A stretch of 64,000 nt of DNA from contig JANQES010000119.1 in assembly GCA_028278205.1 (NCBI GenBank), forward strand, positions 27,849-91,848, read 5' to 3'. Source of the stretch: Rhodothermales bacterium (GTDB lineage: Bacteria; Bacteroidota; Rhodothermia; Rhodothermales; Bin80). A program made the translations under genes and the position numbers. Every line of letters begins with the position of its first letter. Within the stretch, counting starts at the first letter, position 1. Below the pieces are notes generated by a model, which was not told where the DNA came from, made no database searches, and worked only from the letters and a program-made list of their open reading frames with translations. Shown piece by piece: positions 21,069 to 30,076 of this stretch.

Positions 21069-23876
21069 TTATTTCAGCTTGAAGGTGATGAAGAGCGTGT
21101 GGCGCACCTTCACGGATCGGACGCCGATCTTGCCCGGCACGAAACGCGCCTCTTTGACGACGCGCAACGCCTCTTCGTCGCAGCCCTGGCCGAGGCCGCG
21201 CATGACCTCGGCATCCTGAACCTCGCCGTTTTCGGTGACGACAAACTGAATGTAGACGCGGCCTTCGGTGCCAGATTCGTAGGCGCGCTCCGGATACACG
21301 ACCTTGTCGTGCAGTTCTTTGAGGCCGCCGATGAGTTCGGGGGCGGTGTCTACGACGGTGTAGATGCCGTCCTCCGGTTCGTTCCGTTGCGGCTGCGGTT
21401 GCTCTTCCGGCTCTTGCGCCCCCTGCTGTGCAGCCAGCGTCTGCCGGATGCTATCGATTTTTTCCTGGACGTAGGCATCGCCCGGCTTGTTGTCGAGCGC
21501 CTGCTCGAAGCGCGAGAGGGCTTCGCTGTAGTTCTCTTGCGCGAGCAAGACATCGCCCTGTTCACGGAACTGCTGGTAGTGTTCGTCGCGCCTGGCCCGG
21601 TCGAGCATACTGTCGGCGCGGTTCAAGCCGTCGAGGGCGCGCTGTTCGTTGGGTTTGACGTCGAGGGCTTGCCGGAAGGCGATCTGCGCCTCGGCGTAGC
21701 GTTCATCAGCGAGGAGGGTTATTCCCTTCTGGAAGAGTTCCTCGAATTGTTCCTCCTGCCCCGTCACGGCGAGGCGCTCGTCGACCTCTACGATTTTGGC
21801 GGCGATGTATTCGTCGTTGGGTTTTTCATTGCGCGCCAGGAGGTATTTTTGGCGCGCTTCGGCATAGTCGCCCCGCGCAAAGAGTTGATCGCCCTGCTGC
21901 CGGTAGCTCTTATAGAGTTGATCGCTGATGTCCTGAGCGCTTTCTTCCGAAGACGCCCCCTCGCCCGCCGGCTGCTGATTCCGGCTGGAGGCCTCTTGCA
22001 TCCTGGCGCTGGTCAACTGGCCTTTTTCGAGCACGAGCGGATCTTCAGGCCGATACTGCAACGCGGCGTAATAGGCTTTGTTGGCTTCGGCGAAAGAACT
22101 CAACGCCGCGAGCGCTTCGCCGCGTTTGAGCAGCGAATCGGCGGTGGCAAAGAGCGCATCGCCCTGCCCCACGTAGGCGGCGTAGCGATCATCCTGCACT
22201 TCGATGAGGCGTTGCTCGGTCTCGCTGAGCCGGCCGGTGACGTATTCGTTATTGGGCGCGGTAGCCAGGGCAAATTCGTACTGGGTTTTCGCCTCCATAT
22301 AGTTGGCTACGGCAAAGAGCGAATCGCCCTGAGCTTTGTAGTACGCGAAACGCGACAGGTCTTTGTTCTGGCCCTGCATCAGCACGAAGGCGCCGGAGAG
22401 CGCTACGAGCACCACGACGGCCAACGCCGCCAGCACCGGCATCCCACGCCGCCGGGGGCTGGCCGCCGGGCGGTCGGCGCTGGCGCGTTTCTTGGCAGCC
22501 CGGTTGCGGCGTTTGGGTTTGGCTTCTTCGTCGGCAGCCTTTTGCTCGGCCTCCTTGCGCGCCGCCAGTTTCTCCACCACCATTTTCTGGGCGGCCTGCT
22601 TTTTTGCGGCCTCCGTCGCCATGGCCTGCGCAGACTGATCTTCGCGTTCTTCGGCGGCAGCAGCGGGTTGGGGCGTTTCCGGAACCGGCTTCTTCGGCTC
22701 GGCAGCTTTTGGCGCAGCGGGTTTTGGTTCGGCAGCTTTCGGCGCGGGTTCTTCGGCCTTCGCGGCTTTGGCCGGGGCGGGTTCTACCGGGGCAGGCGCT
22801 GCCGGAGCCGTCTGAACCGGAGCAGGTTCTGCCAGAGCAGGTTCTGCCGGCGCCTCCTGAACCGGCGTTTCGGCAGGTTGGGCTTCGGGGGTCGGAGCCG
22901 GGGGCGGCGTTGGGGCCAGTTTAGCTTCCGCAGCCGGTTCGGGCGCCGGGGTGGCGGCGGGGGCAGCCGGTTTTTCGGCGGGGGCCTGAACCTGAACCTT
23001 AGCGTTTTCTTTGAGCGCTTCGATCAGTTTTTGCTGGAAGCTTTGCACCGAGCGCGGCCGCCGCGCCGAGTCTAGCGACAGCGCTTTTTCGAGCAGGGTC
23101 CGCACGGCGTCGGGCATGTTGCCGGTCTGCTGCAACAGCGCCGGGGCTTCATCGTGCTCGCGGCGACGCGGCGCCGGCGGCACCATCTTTCCGGTGAGCA
23201 TCTGAAAGAGCGTGGCGGCGCTTCCATAGACGTCGGTCCACGGCCCTTGCCGACCTCCGGCTTCATACTGTTCGGGCGCCGAGACGCCGTCGGTGATCAA
23301 GAGTTGGCGGTTGCCCGTGCGCTGGGCCATCATCACGTGCGTCGTCCGGAAGCCGCGCAGCATGGGGCCGCGTCCTTTCGCCAGAAAAACAGCCTTCGGC
23401 GAAAACGCGCCGTGGATGAGCCCGCGCTGATGCGCCGCCTGGAGGCCGTCGAGCAACGGCATCAAAATGGAAAAAGCGGTCTTCACGGGCAGCTTGCCGT
23501 CCTGCTTTTCCATCACCGAAGCCAGCGTAGCTCCTTTGTGATGCGCCAGGATGCGGTAGGCCGTGTTCTGCGCCTCAAAGCGTTCGAGAACCTCGACCAG
23601 ATTCGGATGCTTGACCGTCGCCAACACCGCCCCCTCTTTGAGGAACTGGTCGCGGCCATAGCGAAACAGTTCGTCCTTCTCCGCATCGACGGCCTCTACG
23701 GCGAGGCCGCCTTCGACGCGTTGGATCAGCGGGGCTGGAAAAAATTCTTCGAGAATGACCTGATCCTCGGTGTGGAGATTCCAGGCCTGATAGGAAACAA
23801 TCAGAGGCTCAGTAGCATCGAGGGTGCGCCCGATGGCATACCGCTCGTCCAACACAGTCAGGCGTGGCAGAACCAT
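21069..23876 (-). CDS. transmembrane pseudokinase with TPRs and TonB C-terminal domain
   Basis: A 935-residue fusion. Residues 10-290 have a Ser/Thr kinase fold, but the catalytic points are gone: VAIK is VILE (Glu43), HRDxKPxN is HGAFSPKA (155-162), and DFG is GFR (175-177). The APE motif (200-202) and GPWTDVYGSAATLFQMLTG remain. A Pro/Ala/Glu linker (about 295-450) and a Lys/Arg-rich patch lead to one membrane span (479-500). Outside are tetratricopeptide-like repeats (about 505-800, e.g. GDQLFARGDYAEARQKYLLARNEKPND) and a TonB C-terminal domain (835-935, YPERAYESGTEGRVYIQFVV...GCDEEALRVVKEARFVPG). I infer a scaffold linking a cytoplasmic signal to the outer membrane. Confidence 0.9.
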   Translation of the reverse strand: MVLPRLTVLDERYAIGRTLDATEPLIVSYQAWNLHTEDQVILEEFFPAPLIQRVEGGLAVEAVDAEKDELFRYGRDQFLKEGAVLATVKHPNLVEVLERFEAQNTAYRILAHHKGATLASVMEKQDGKLPVKTAFSILMPLLDGLQAAHQRGLIHGAFSPKAVFLAKGRGPMLRGFRTTHVMMAQRTGNRQLLITDGVSAPEQYEAGGRQGPWTDVYGSAATLFQMLTGKMVPPAPRRREHDEAPALLQQTGNMPDAVRTLLEKALSLDSARRPRSVQSFQQKLIEALKENAKVQVQAPAEKPAAPAATPAPEPAAEAKLAPTPPPAPTPEAQPAETPVQEAPAEPALAEPAPVQTAPAAPAPVEPAPAKAAKAEEPAPKAAEPKPAAPKAAEPKKPVPETPQPAAAAEEREDQSAQAMATEAAKKQAAQKMVVEKLAARKEAEQKAADEEAKPKRRNRAAKKRASADRPAASPRRRGMPVLAALAVVVLVALSGAFVLMQGQNKDLSRFAYYKAQGDSLFAVANYMEAKTQYEFALATAPNNEYVTGRLSETEQRLIEVQDDRYAAYVGQGDALFATADSLLKRGEALAALSSFAEANKAYYAALQYRPEDPLVLEKGQLTSARMQEASSRNQQPAGEGASSEESAQDISDQLYKSYRQQGDQLFARGDYAEARQKYLLARNEKPNDEYIAAKIVEVDERLAVTGQEEQFEELFQKGITLLADERYAEAQIAFRQALDVKPNEQRALDGLNRADSMLDRARRDEHYQQFREQGDVLLAQENYSEALSRFEQALDNKPGDAYVQEKIDSIRQTLAAQQGAQEPEEQPQPQRNEPEDGIYTVVDTAPELIGGLKELHDKVVYPERAYESGTEGRVYIQFVVTENGEVQDAEVMRGLGQGCDEEALRVVKEARFVPGKIGVRSVKVRHTLFITFKLK

Positions 23877-24045
23877 AGCAGGAATACCGCTTTACGGTGA
23901 TGAAGAGACGTCGTCCCCCTCCACACACAAAAGGACCCAAGACCATCGGGGATGCCTTACGGCATGGCGTGCAGCGTGGGGGGAAATACAGGCAGCCTGG
24001 CAAAGCCGCCTTTTCGAATGACGCACGCGGCGTATTCGTAACGAC

Positions 24046-24051
24046 TATAAT
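24046..24051 (+). promoter_or_regulatory. possible -10 element TATAAT
   Basis: A perfect TATAAT lies 154 bases before the enolase-superfamily gene in an otherwise unexplained 328-base spacer (23877-24204). There is no clear -35. A 103-codon basic frame (23897-24208) crosses the spacer, but nothing supports it as a gene. Confidence 0.25.
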
Positions 24052-24204
24052 CGGCTGGAAGCGCGGTCTTCTTAACCCGAAAACAGGAGAAATCATCGAC
24101 TGCGATCATGAAAAAACCGTGCTCGCGCAACGGCGCTTTCGTTTGCGCCGGTGGCGGGCGGGCGACTATCTTGGAGCAGCCCTCTATAAACGCCCTGCAT
24201 CACC

Positions 24205-25623
24205 ATGAACAAGACGGCTTCCAGGCAGGTATCGCGGCGTGATTTTCTGGCGCAGGCGGGCGCCCTGGCCGGGCTGTCTGTGCTGGGTCCGCTCGATTGT
24301 TTTTCAACGGCGCAGACTACGCCCGGCATGCCTTCCTCCCCCAAAAAAATCACGATTGAGCGCATCGATACCAATTTCGAGCGCGAGCCGCTCATCCGTC
24401 CGTTCGGCTTCAAAGGGGGTTTTTTGACGGAAATCTGGCAGAGCGTGGCGTTGTTGCAAAGCACCGCCGGCACACGCGGCATCGGGCTGGGCACGCAGAA
24501 TGTGCTATGGTCCGACGCGGGCGTCTTCAGCGCGCAGTCTGAGCGCGGCGGCAACGTACTCATGTACGCCCTCACCGAACGCGCCCTGCAAATGGCAAAA
24601 GGCCAGTCGTTCGAGACGCCGGTGGAACTGCTCGACGGCCTGGTCGACGAGGTCTACGCCTACGGCAAACAGATCACCCGAAATCCGGACCTGCGGAAGA
24701 CCTTTGCGCTCAACGCACTGGTGGCCGTCGATAACGCCGCCTGGGTGCTCTATGCCGCCGAAAACGGCATCACGACGTTCGACGATCTGATCCCGGAGGC
24801 GTACCGGCCCGGCCTCTCGCATCGCCACGAGCGGGTCATCAGCGTGCCGTCGATTGCCTACACGATTCCCATCGAAGAGATGGAGGAGGCCATCCGGCAG
24901 GGCTATTTCTTCATGAAGATCAAGCTCGGCATGCCGGGCACGCAGGCGGAGATGTTAGAGCAGGACAAAGCCCGGATCACTGCTATTCACGAGACAGTCG
25001 GCCATATCGAAACGGCGCACACGGCTAACGGCAAGATCCCCTACTATTTCGATCCGAACGGGCGCTACGAATCCAGGGAAACGGTGATGCGGTTGCTGGA
25101 TCATGCCGACAAGATCGGCGCGCTCGATCAGATCATGGTCTTCGAAGAACCATTCCCCGAACACCTCGAAGTGGACGTGAGCGACCTCGGCGTGCCGGTG
25201 GCTGCCGACGAGAGCGCGCACACCGACGAGGACGTGGTCCGGCGTATCGAGATGGGCTACAGCGCCATCGCCCTGAAAGCCATCGCCAAGACGCTCAGCA
25301 TGACGATGAAGATGGCGCAGGTGGCCCACGAACGCGGCGTCCCCTGCCTCTGCGCCGACCTGACAGTCAATCCGATTCTGGTGGACTGGAATAAAAACGT
25401 GGCGGCCCGTCTGGCGCCGCTACCCGGCCTCGACGCCGGGCTGATGGAAACCAACGGCCATCAAAACTACCGCGATTGGGACCGGATGGCGCAGTATCAC
25501 CCCCGTGCCGGTGCGCCGTGGACCATCGCGCGAGACGGCTTTTTCCATCTCGACGCGGCGTATTATGCCGAAGGCGGCGGGATCCTGCTGCCGTCTGAAC
25601 ATTACGAGACGATGTTTTCATGA
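24205..25623 (+). CDS. Tat-exported enolase-superfamily enzyme (dehydratase/epimerase)
   Basis: A 472-residue protein with a twin-arginine signal (SRRDFLAQAGALAGLSVLG, 9-28), so it is probably exported folded. The mandelate racemase/muconate cycloisomerase barrel shows FMKIKLG (catalytic Lys), then the three metal ligands in YYFDPNGRYE, MVFEEPFPE and VAADESAH, and an ending DLTVNPILVDWNKN. Such enzymes abstract an alpha-proton from a carboxylic acid; sugar-acid dehydration or dipeptide epimerisation are both possible. Its exported neighbours (ThuA/cytochrome and DUF1080 proteins) favour a sugar-acid substrate. A TGA stop overlaps the left end of an 85-bp repeat element. Confidence 0.88.
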   Translation: MNKTASRQVSRRDFLAQAGALAGLSVLGPLDCFSTAQTTPGMPSSPKKITIERIDTNFEREPLIRPFGFKGGFLTEIWQSVALLQSTAGTRGIGLGTQNVLWSDAGVFSAQSERGGNVLMYALTERALQMAKGQSFETPVELLDGLVDEVYAYGKQITRNPDLRKTFALNALVAVDNAAWVLYAAENGITTFDDLIPEAYRPGLSHRHERVISVPSIAYTIPIEEMEEAIRQGYFFMKIKLGMPGTQAEMLEQDKARITAIHETVGHIETAHTANGKIPYYFDPNGRYESRETVMRLLDHADKIGALDQIMVFEEPFPEHLEVDVSDLGVPVAADESAHTDEDVVRRIEMGYSAIALKAIAKTLSMTMKMAQVAHERGVPCLCADLTVNPILVDWNKNVAARLAPLPGLDAGLMETNGHQNYRDWDRMAQYHPRAGAPWTIARDGFFHLDAAYYAEGGGILLPSEHYETMFS

Positions 25624-25704
25624 GTTTTGACGTGGCGGTCGGTAAGGCCGTATCGGTAGGGTGACGGTTGAGGCGTTGCGGGGGGGGTCGTTGTCAAAAC
25701 TCAT
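25620..25704. repeat. 85-bp element with ATGAGTTTTGAC inverted ends, copy 1
   Basis: Perfect 12-base ends ATGAGTTTTGAC (25620-25631) and GTCAAAACTCAT (25693-25704). The interior contains TCGGTAAGGCCGTATCGGTA. Copy 2 at 41836-41923 has the same ends (ATGAATTTTGACG), the same length and a similar interior (TCGGTACTACGGCATCGGTA). It begins on the stop codon of the enolase-superfamily gene. Confidence 0.65.
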
Positions 25705-25757
25705 AATGTTGGGCATTGCTCGCAAAATCAGCAAGGCTGCTGGCGTTCTCCACTAAA

Positions 25758-28700
25758 ATGCCATACGCATCTCCATCCCGATGGCTTTTCGGCGTGCTGG
25801 CTTTGCTCGTCGTGCTGCCCGGCGCGAGGCCGGATCGGTATCAGCAGGAGCTGGCGCGGGCGGAAAAACACATCGTTTTTGTGATCGGGGAGCGGGAATA
25901 TCAGACCCGGCATACCCTGCCCACCTTCGCCGAGCAGCAGCTTGTGCCGCGCGGCTTCCGCTGCACCTTCGTCTATGCCGATCCCAACGACCGCAACGCG
26001 TTTCCCGACCTCGAAGCCGTCCAGGAGGCCGACTTGCTGGTGCTCAGCGTCCGGCGGCGCACGTTGAAAAGCGCGCAATTTGCCCTCCTGCGCGATTATC
26101 TCGACGGCGGAGGCCCACTCCTGGCGCTGCGCACGGCCAGCCACGCGTTCCACGAACGTAGAAAATCACCCCCGCCCGGCCACGACGAATGGCGCGCGTT
26201 CGACGTGGACGTGCTCGGCGCGCGCTATGAGGGGCATTTCGGCAATGATCTGCTGCCGACCATCACGGCGCCGCCGGAGGCGAAAGACCATCCGCTCTTG
26301 ACCGGCGTGCGCGCCTCGTCGTTCGTCAGCGGCGGCTCGCTCTACCGGTCGCGGGATCTGGCGACGACGACGCGCGTCGTGCTCGAAGGCCGCATCGTCG
26401 AAGACGGCGAGCCGCGCACCGAGCCGGTGGCCTGGACGAACGAGCGCGGGCGGCAGCGCATCGTCTACACCTCGCTCGGCCACCCCGGCGACTTCGAGCA
26501 GGCGCCGTTCCGCCAACTTCTCGTCAACGCCGTCTACTGGGCGCTGGGCGACGATCCTACCTCTGATGATCGGTTCGGAGAATATTTCGAGCCGGATTTC
26601 CCCTTCATCACCACGACCGTCGATGCCGGAGATCAAGGGCCGGCTTCGCCTGAAAAGAACCTCGCCGTGCGCGGTGTGGTGATGCGCCTGGGCCACGACG
26701 CCTACGCCGTCTTCGACACCGACCTCCTGCGGATGTCGGCAGGATGGCTCGGTGATAAGCTGGCGCTGGCGGGCATGCCGGCGATCTCGTATCACCGGGC
26801 GCTCAACAAGAAAAACGGCATTTCCCGGCTGAAAACGGCGCCAATCTTTGCCACCGGCCACTACCCCGGCTGGACGGACGACGACCCGGTCTTCGAAGAT
26901 CCTCGCCCTTCCGGCCCGAATCCCGACGAGGTAGGACGCGGGCCGATTGCCGAATCGCTGGGACGCTGGAACGGGCTTTACGTCGTGGACGAGAACGTGG
27001 TGCTGTCGTACACCGTGCTCGGCACGTCGATCTTCGAGCAACCGGGCAGCCTCCGCCACGACGGCGAGACGGCCATCACCCGCGCGTTCAAGATCGAGGC
27101 CGTAAAACAGCCGCTGACGCTCGTCCTCGACGAAATCGGCGATGGCACGGCTTCGACGGTCGCGGGGCATCGGGCCGTCATGCGGCATACTTCAGACGAG
27201 AACGTCATCACCGCCGCCGCGCTGGTCGGGGCGCCGGATGCGATGACGTTGCAGGTTGTGGACGACCGGTACCTCACCCTGACGATCCCCGCCGGCACGC
27301 CCGCGTCGCTGTTCAAGGTGATGATCTGGAAAGGCGGGGCAGACCGGCAAGATCGCTTCGAGGCGATGACGGCGACGCCGGTTGAGATGGCCTCCTTTGT
27401 CGATGGCGGGCCGGCGCGATGGCCGGGCACGATCACAACGCAGGGGCACGTCGCACCCGACACCGCCGCTTTCGTGATCGACGACCTCCCCCTGCCGATG
27501 CCGAATCCATGGCGGCGCAACGTGCGCGTGGCAGCGGTCGATTTTTTCGAAGACGGACGCGCCGCCCTGGTCACCTTCGACGGCGACGTCTGGCTCGTCT
27601 CCGGCATCGACGAGGGCCTGCAAGAGATCCGGTGGAAACGCTTCGCCGCTGGCCTCTACGAGTCGATGAGCCTTCAGATCGTCGAGGGCCAGATCTACGT
27701 CTTCGGGCGCGATCAGATCACCCGTTTCCACGATGTCAACGACGACGGCGAGGCTGATTTCTATGAGAATTTTAGCAATCTGGCCGTTCAGACGGTAGAA
27801 TCGAGGGAGTTTCCGCTGGCGATGGTCAAGAAACCGGGCGGCGGTTTTTACCTCGGCAAAGGCGCCGCTGCCGACGCGGGGCCGAAGACGAGCCCGGCCA
27901 TCATGAAAGGCTTCCGGGCCGGCGGTGTCCACAGCGGATCCGTTCTTGAGATTTCCGCTGACGGGCGCAGCGCGCGGGTTTTCGCTTCCGGTTTCCGCCA
28001 GCCTTACCTGGGCGTCCATCCCGAAACGGGCCTCGTGACGGCGTCGGATCAGCAGGGCAATTTCGTTCCTTCGACGCCGGTCTATGCCGTCCACGAGGGC
28101 GGCTTCTACGGCGTCCCGGCCACGGCGCACGCGACGGCAGTGCCCGCCACCACGCCGCCGATCACCTGGATCCCGCACGAAATCGACCAGTCGGGCGCCG
28201 ATCAGGTCTGGGCCGCCACCGAGCAGATGGGACCGCTCAACGGCGCGCTCGTCCACCTCTCCTACGGCGAGCCGGCAGCCTTCCGCATCTTCCTTGATGA
28301 TCAGGCGACGAGACCGTTGCAAGGGGGCCTCATTCGCATCCCGGCCCCGTTCAAGGCGCCGCTCCTGAAAGGCGCCATCCATCCACGCGACGGCCAACTC
28401 TACGTCGCGGGGTTCCAGATCTGGGGGTCGAAGGCCGGGCAGATTAGCGGCTTCTCGCGCCTGCGCTATACCGGCCTGCCCAGCCTTCTCCCGGCGGCCC
28501 TGCAAGCCGGCGCGCAGGGCATCCTCCTTCGCTTCGACGAGGCGCTCGACCCAGCCGTGGCGACCGACGCGGCCAACTACCGGATCAGGCGATGGAATTA
28601 CAAGCGCACCTCCGAATACGGATCCGGTCATTTCAAGATAGACGGCACGCCCGGCGAAGACATTCTGGCGGTGACGAGTGCCCATCTCGCGCCCGATGGC

Positions 28701-29222
28701 AAAGCCCTCCTGCTCGTCGTGGCCGGCATGCGCGAAGTCATGCAAATGACCCTTGCCTACGACCTGCGCAGCCGCGATGGCCACGCGGTGCAAGGCACCC
28801 TCGCCCTGACCGTCAACGCGCTGCACCCGCTGGATCTGACCGCCGAGGAATTCGGAGACCTGGATCTCGATCCGGAAGCGCTGGCGGCAGCCTCCACGAC
28901 CTCGACGGCCTCGGTGGAACCGGCCAGCGTCGAACGCGGCGTGTGGCTTTTTACCCAGTACGGCTGCATCGCCTGCCACTCGACGGACGGCTCGGTCGAA
29001 GGCCGCCTCGGCCCCTCGTTCAAGGATCTCTACGGAGCGACCCGCCCGCTCGAAGGCGGCGCCCAGGCTATCGCCGACGAGGCGTATCTACGCGATTCCA
29101 TCATAAATCCTGCCGCCCGGATCGTAGAGGGCTACGAGGTGGCGATGGCGTCTTACGAAGGCATCTTGAGCGAAACGGACGTGGCGTCGCTCCTCCTTTT
29201 TATCAAGTCGCTTTCGGAATAA
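25758..29222 (+). CDS. exported ThuA-like / multi-domain protein with C-terminal cytochrome c
   Basis: A protein of about 1154 residues with a signal peptide (WLFGVLALLVVLPGARP). Residues about 35-270 are a ThuA-like, glutamine-amidotransferase-type domain (HPLLTGV, TSLGHPGDF, FRQLLVNAVYWALG). A long middle (about 290-1030) resembles the DUF6797/beta-propeller region found with PVC- and Bacteroidota-type cytochromes (VDFFEDGRAALVTFDGDVW, FRQPYLGVHPETGLVTASDQQGN). The C-terminus is a single-heme cytochrome c with CIACH near 1070, LGPSFKDLYG, and Met in EGYEVAMASYEG as likely axial ligand. Probably part of periplasmic sugar oxidation linked to respiration. An ATG at 25716 is also in frame. Confidence 0.85.
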   Translation: MPYASPSRWLFGVLALLVVLPGARPDRYQQELARAEKHIVFVIGEREYQTRHTLPTFAEQQLVPRGFRCTFVYADPNDRNAFPDLEAVQEADLLVLSVRRRTLKSAQFALLRDYLDGGGPLLALRTASHAFHERRKSPPPGHDEWRAFDVDVLGARYEGHFGNDLLPTITAPPEAKDHPLLTGVRASSFVSGGSLYRSRDLATTTRVVLEGRIVEDGEPRTEPVAWTNERGRQRIVYTSLGHPGDFEQAPFRQLLVNAVYWALGDDPTSDDRFGEYFEPDFPFITTTVDAGDQGPASPEKNLAVRGVVMRLGHDAYAVFDTDLLRMSAGWLGDKLALAGMPAISYHRALNKKNGISRLKTAPIFATGHYPGWTDDDPVFEDPRPSGPNPDEVGRGPIAESLGRWNGLYVVDENVVLSYTVLGTSIFEQPGSLRHDGETAITRAFKIEAVKQPLTLVLDEIGDGTASTVAGHRAVMRHTSDENVITAAALVGAPDAMTLQVVDDRYLTLTIPAGTPASLFKVMIWKGGADRQDRFEAMTATPVEMASFVDGGPARWPGTITTQGHVAPDTAAFVIDDLPLPMPNPWRRNVRVAAVDFFEDGRAALVTFDGDVWLVSGIDEGLQEIRWKRFAAGLYESMSLQIVEGQIYVFGRDQITRFHDVNDDGEADFYENFSNLAVQTVESREFPLAMVKKPGGGFYLGKGAAADAGPKTSPAIMKGFRAGGVHSGSVLEISADGRSARVFASGFRQPYLGVHPETGLVTASDQQGNFVPSTPVYAVHEGGFYGVPATAHATAVPATTPPITWIPHEIDQSGADQVWAATEQMGPLNGALVHLSYGEPAAFRIFLDDQATRPLQGGLIRIPAPFKAPLLKGAIHPRDGQLYVAGFQIWGSKAGQISGFSRLRYTGLPSLLPAALQAGAQGILLRFDEALDPAVATDAANYRIRRWNYKRTSEYGSGHFKIDGTPGEDILAVTSAHLAPDGKALLLVVAGMREVMQMTLAYDLRSRDGHAVQGTLALTVNALHPLDLTAEEFGDLDLDPEALAAASTTSTASVEPASVERGVWLFTQYGCIACHSTDGSVEGRLGPSFKDLYGATRPLEGGAQAIADEAYLRDSIINPAARIVEGYEVAMASYEGILSETDVASLLLFIKSLSE

Positions 29223-29275
29223 AAACCGGAATCCAAAATCTAAAATCCAAAATGCGCTTCCTCCCCCTACATAAA

Positions 29276-30007
29276 ATGAAACATCATCATGCGCCGCTGC
29301 TCTTGATAGCCGCGCTTCTACTCGCCGGCGCGGCCTGCCAGCGGCCTGCGGCAGAGGCGGTCGAGATCCCGCCTAACACCCTCACGGAAGCCGAGGTCGA
29401 GGCTGGCTGGCGCCTGCTCTTCGACGGGCAGACGACCAGCGGCTGGCGCGGCACCTACCAGGAAGACATCCCCCCAAACCGCTGGGTGGTCGAGGAGGGG
29501 ATGCTGATGACTTTGGGCGAAGAAAAGGGCTTTAGCTCGATCATCACCGAGGAACAGTTTTCCAGCTTTGAACTGTCGCTGGAGTTCAAGATCGAGGAAG
29601 GCGCCAACAGCGGCATCAAGTACTTCGTCGTCGAAAGTGAGCCACCGACGCCCGGACGCGGGCTGGGACTGGAATACCAGATCTGGGACGACCGCAAGCA
29701 ACGCGAGGCCAACCGGCGGATGGCGGCGCTCTACGACCTCTTGCCAGCGAAGGGCAAAGTGCTGCGCCCCTACGACGACTTCAACGAAGCCCGCCTCATC
29801 GTCCGGGGCGACTCGGTCGAGCACTGGTTCAACGGCAGGCGGGTCGTGCATTTCGTTCGGGGCAGCGAGGCCTATCGCGAGCGCATCGCGGCGAGCAAGT
29901 ATCGGGATATCGAGGGCTTCGCCGAAGCACCGCAGGGCCACATTCTGCTTCAGGACGAAGGCGGCCATCGCGTCTGGTTCCGTAATATCAAACTTCGCGA
30001 GCTTTGA
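29276..30007 (+). CDS. 3-keto-disaccharide hydrolase domain (DUF1080) lipoprotein
   Basis: A 243-residue lipoprotein with lipobox LLAGAAC (Cys about 20). The DUF1080 fold is marked by WRLLFDGQTTSGWRG, NRWVVEEGMLMTL, FSSFELSLEFKIEEGANSGIKYFV, GLGLEYQIWDD and HWFNGRRVVHF. Members of this concanavalin-like family hydrolyse 3-keto-glycosides or bind sugars. An upstream ATG at 29252, 24 bases earlier, directly abuts the word repeat AATCCAAAATCTAAAATCC (29230-29248), so I prefer 29276. It follows the cytochrome fusion gene by 53 bases. A paralogue is at 37759-38424. Confidence 0.88.
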   Translation: MKHHHAPLLLIAALLLAGAACQRPAAEAVEIPPNTLTEAEVEAGWRLLFDGQTTSGWRGTYQEDIPPNRWVVEEGMLMTLGEEKGFSSIITEEQFSSFELSLEFKIEEGANSGIKYFVVESEPPTPGRGLGLEYQIWDDRKQREANRRMAALYDLLPAKGKVLRPYDDFNEARLIVRGDSVEHWFNGRRVVHFVRGSEAYRERIAASKYRDIEGFAEAPQGHILLQDEGGHRVWFRNIKLREL

Positions 30008-30045
30008 GAGCGAATGGGGAATGGCGAGTGGCGAATGGGGAAAAC
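30008..30045. repeat. heptamer word repeat, GCGAATG/GGGAATG family
   Basis: Five tandem 7-base words (GCGAATG, GGGAATG, GCGAGTG, GCGAATG, GGGAAAA) directly follow the DUF1080 stop. There is no inverted partner, unlike most other clusters. Confidence 0.7.
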
Positions 30046-30076
30046 ATAAAAAGTTCAAAAACACCCTTTCATACCC

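Noticed and set aside
23897..24208. 103-codon basic plus-strand frame before the enolase-superfamily gene
   Set aside because: It overlaps the true start of the next gene, has no ribosome site, no recognisable domain and no natural amino-acid balance.
28592..29251. Plus frame running in front of the DUF1080 lipoprotein
   Set aside because: Upstream of the lipoprotein start the frame only shadows the end of the cytochrome fusion gene; the lipobox shows where the protein begins.
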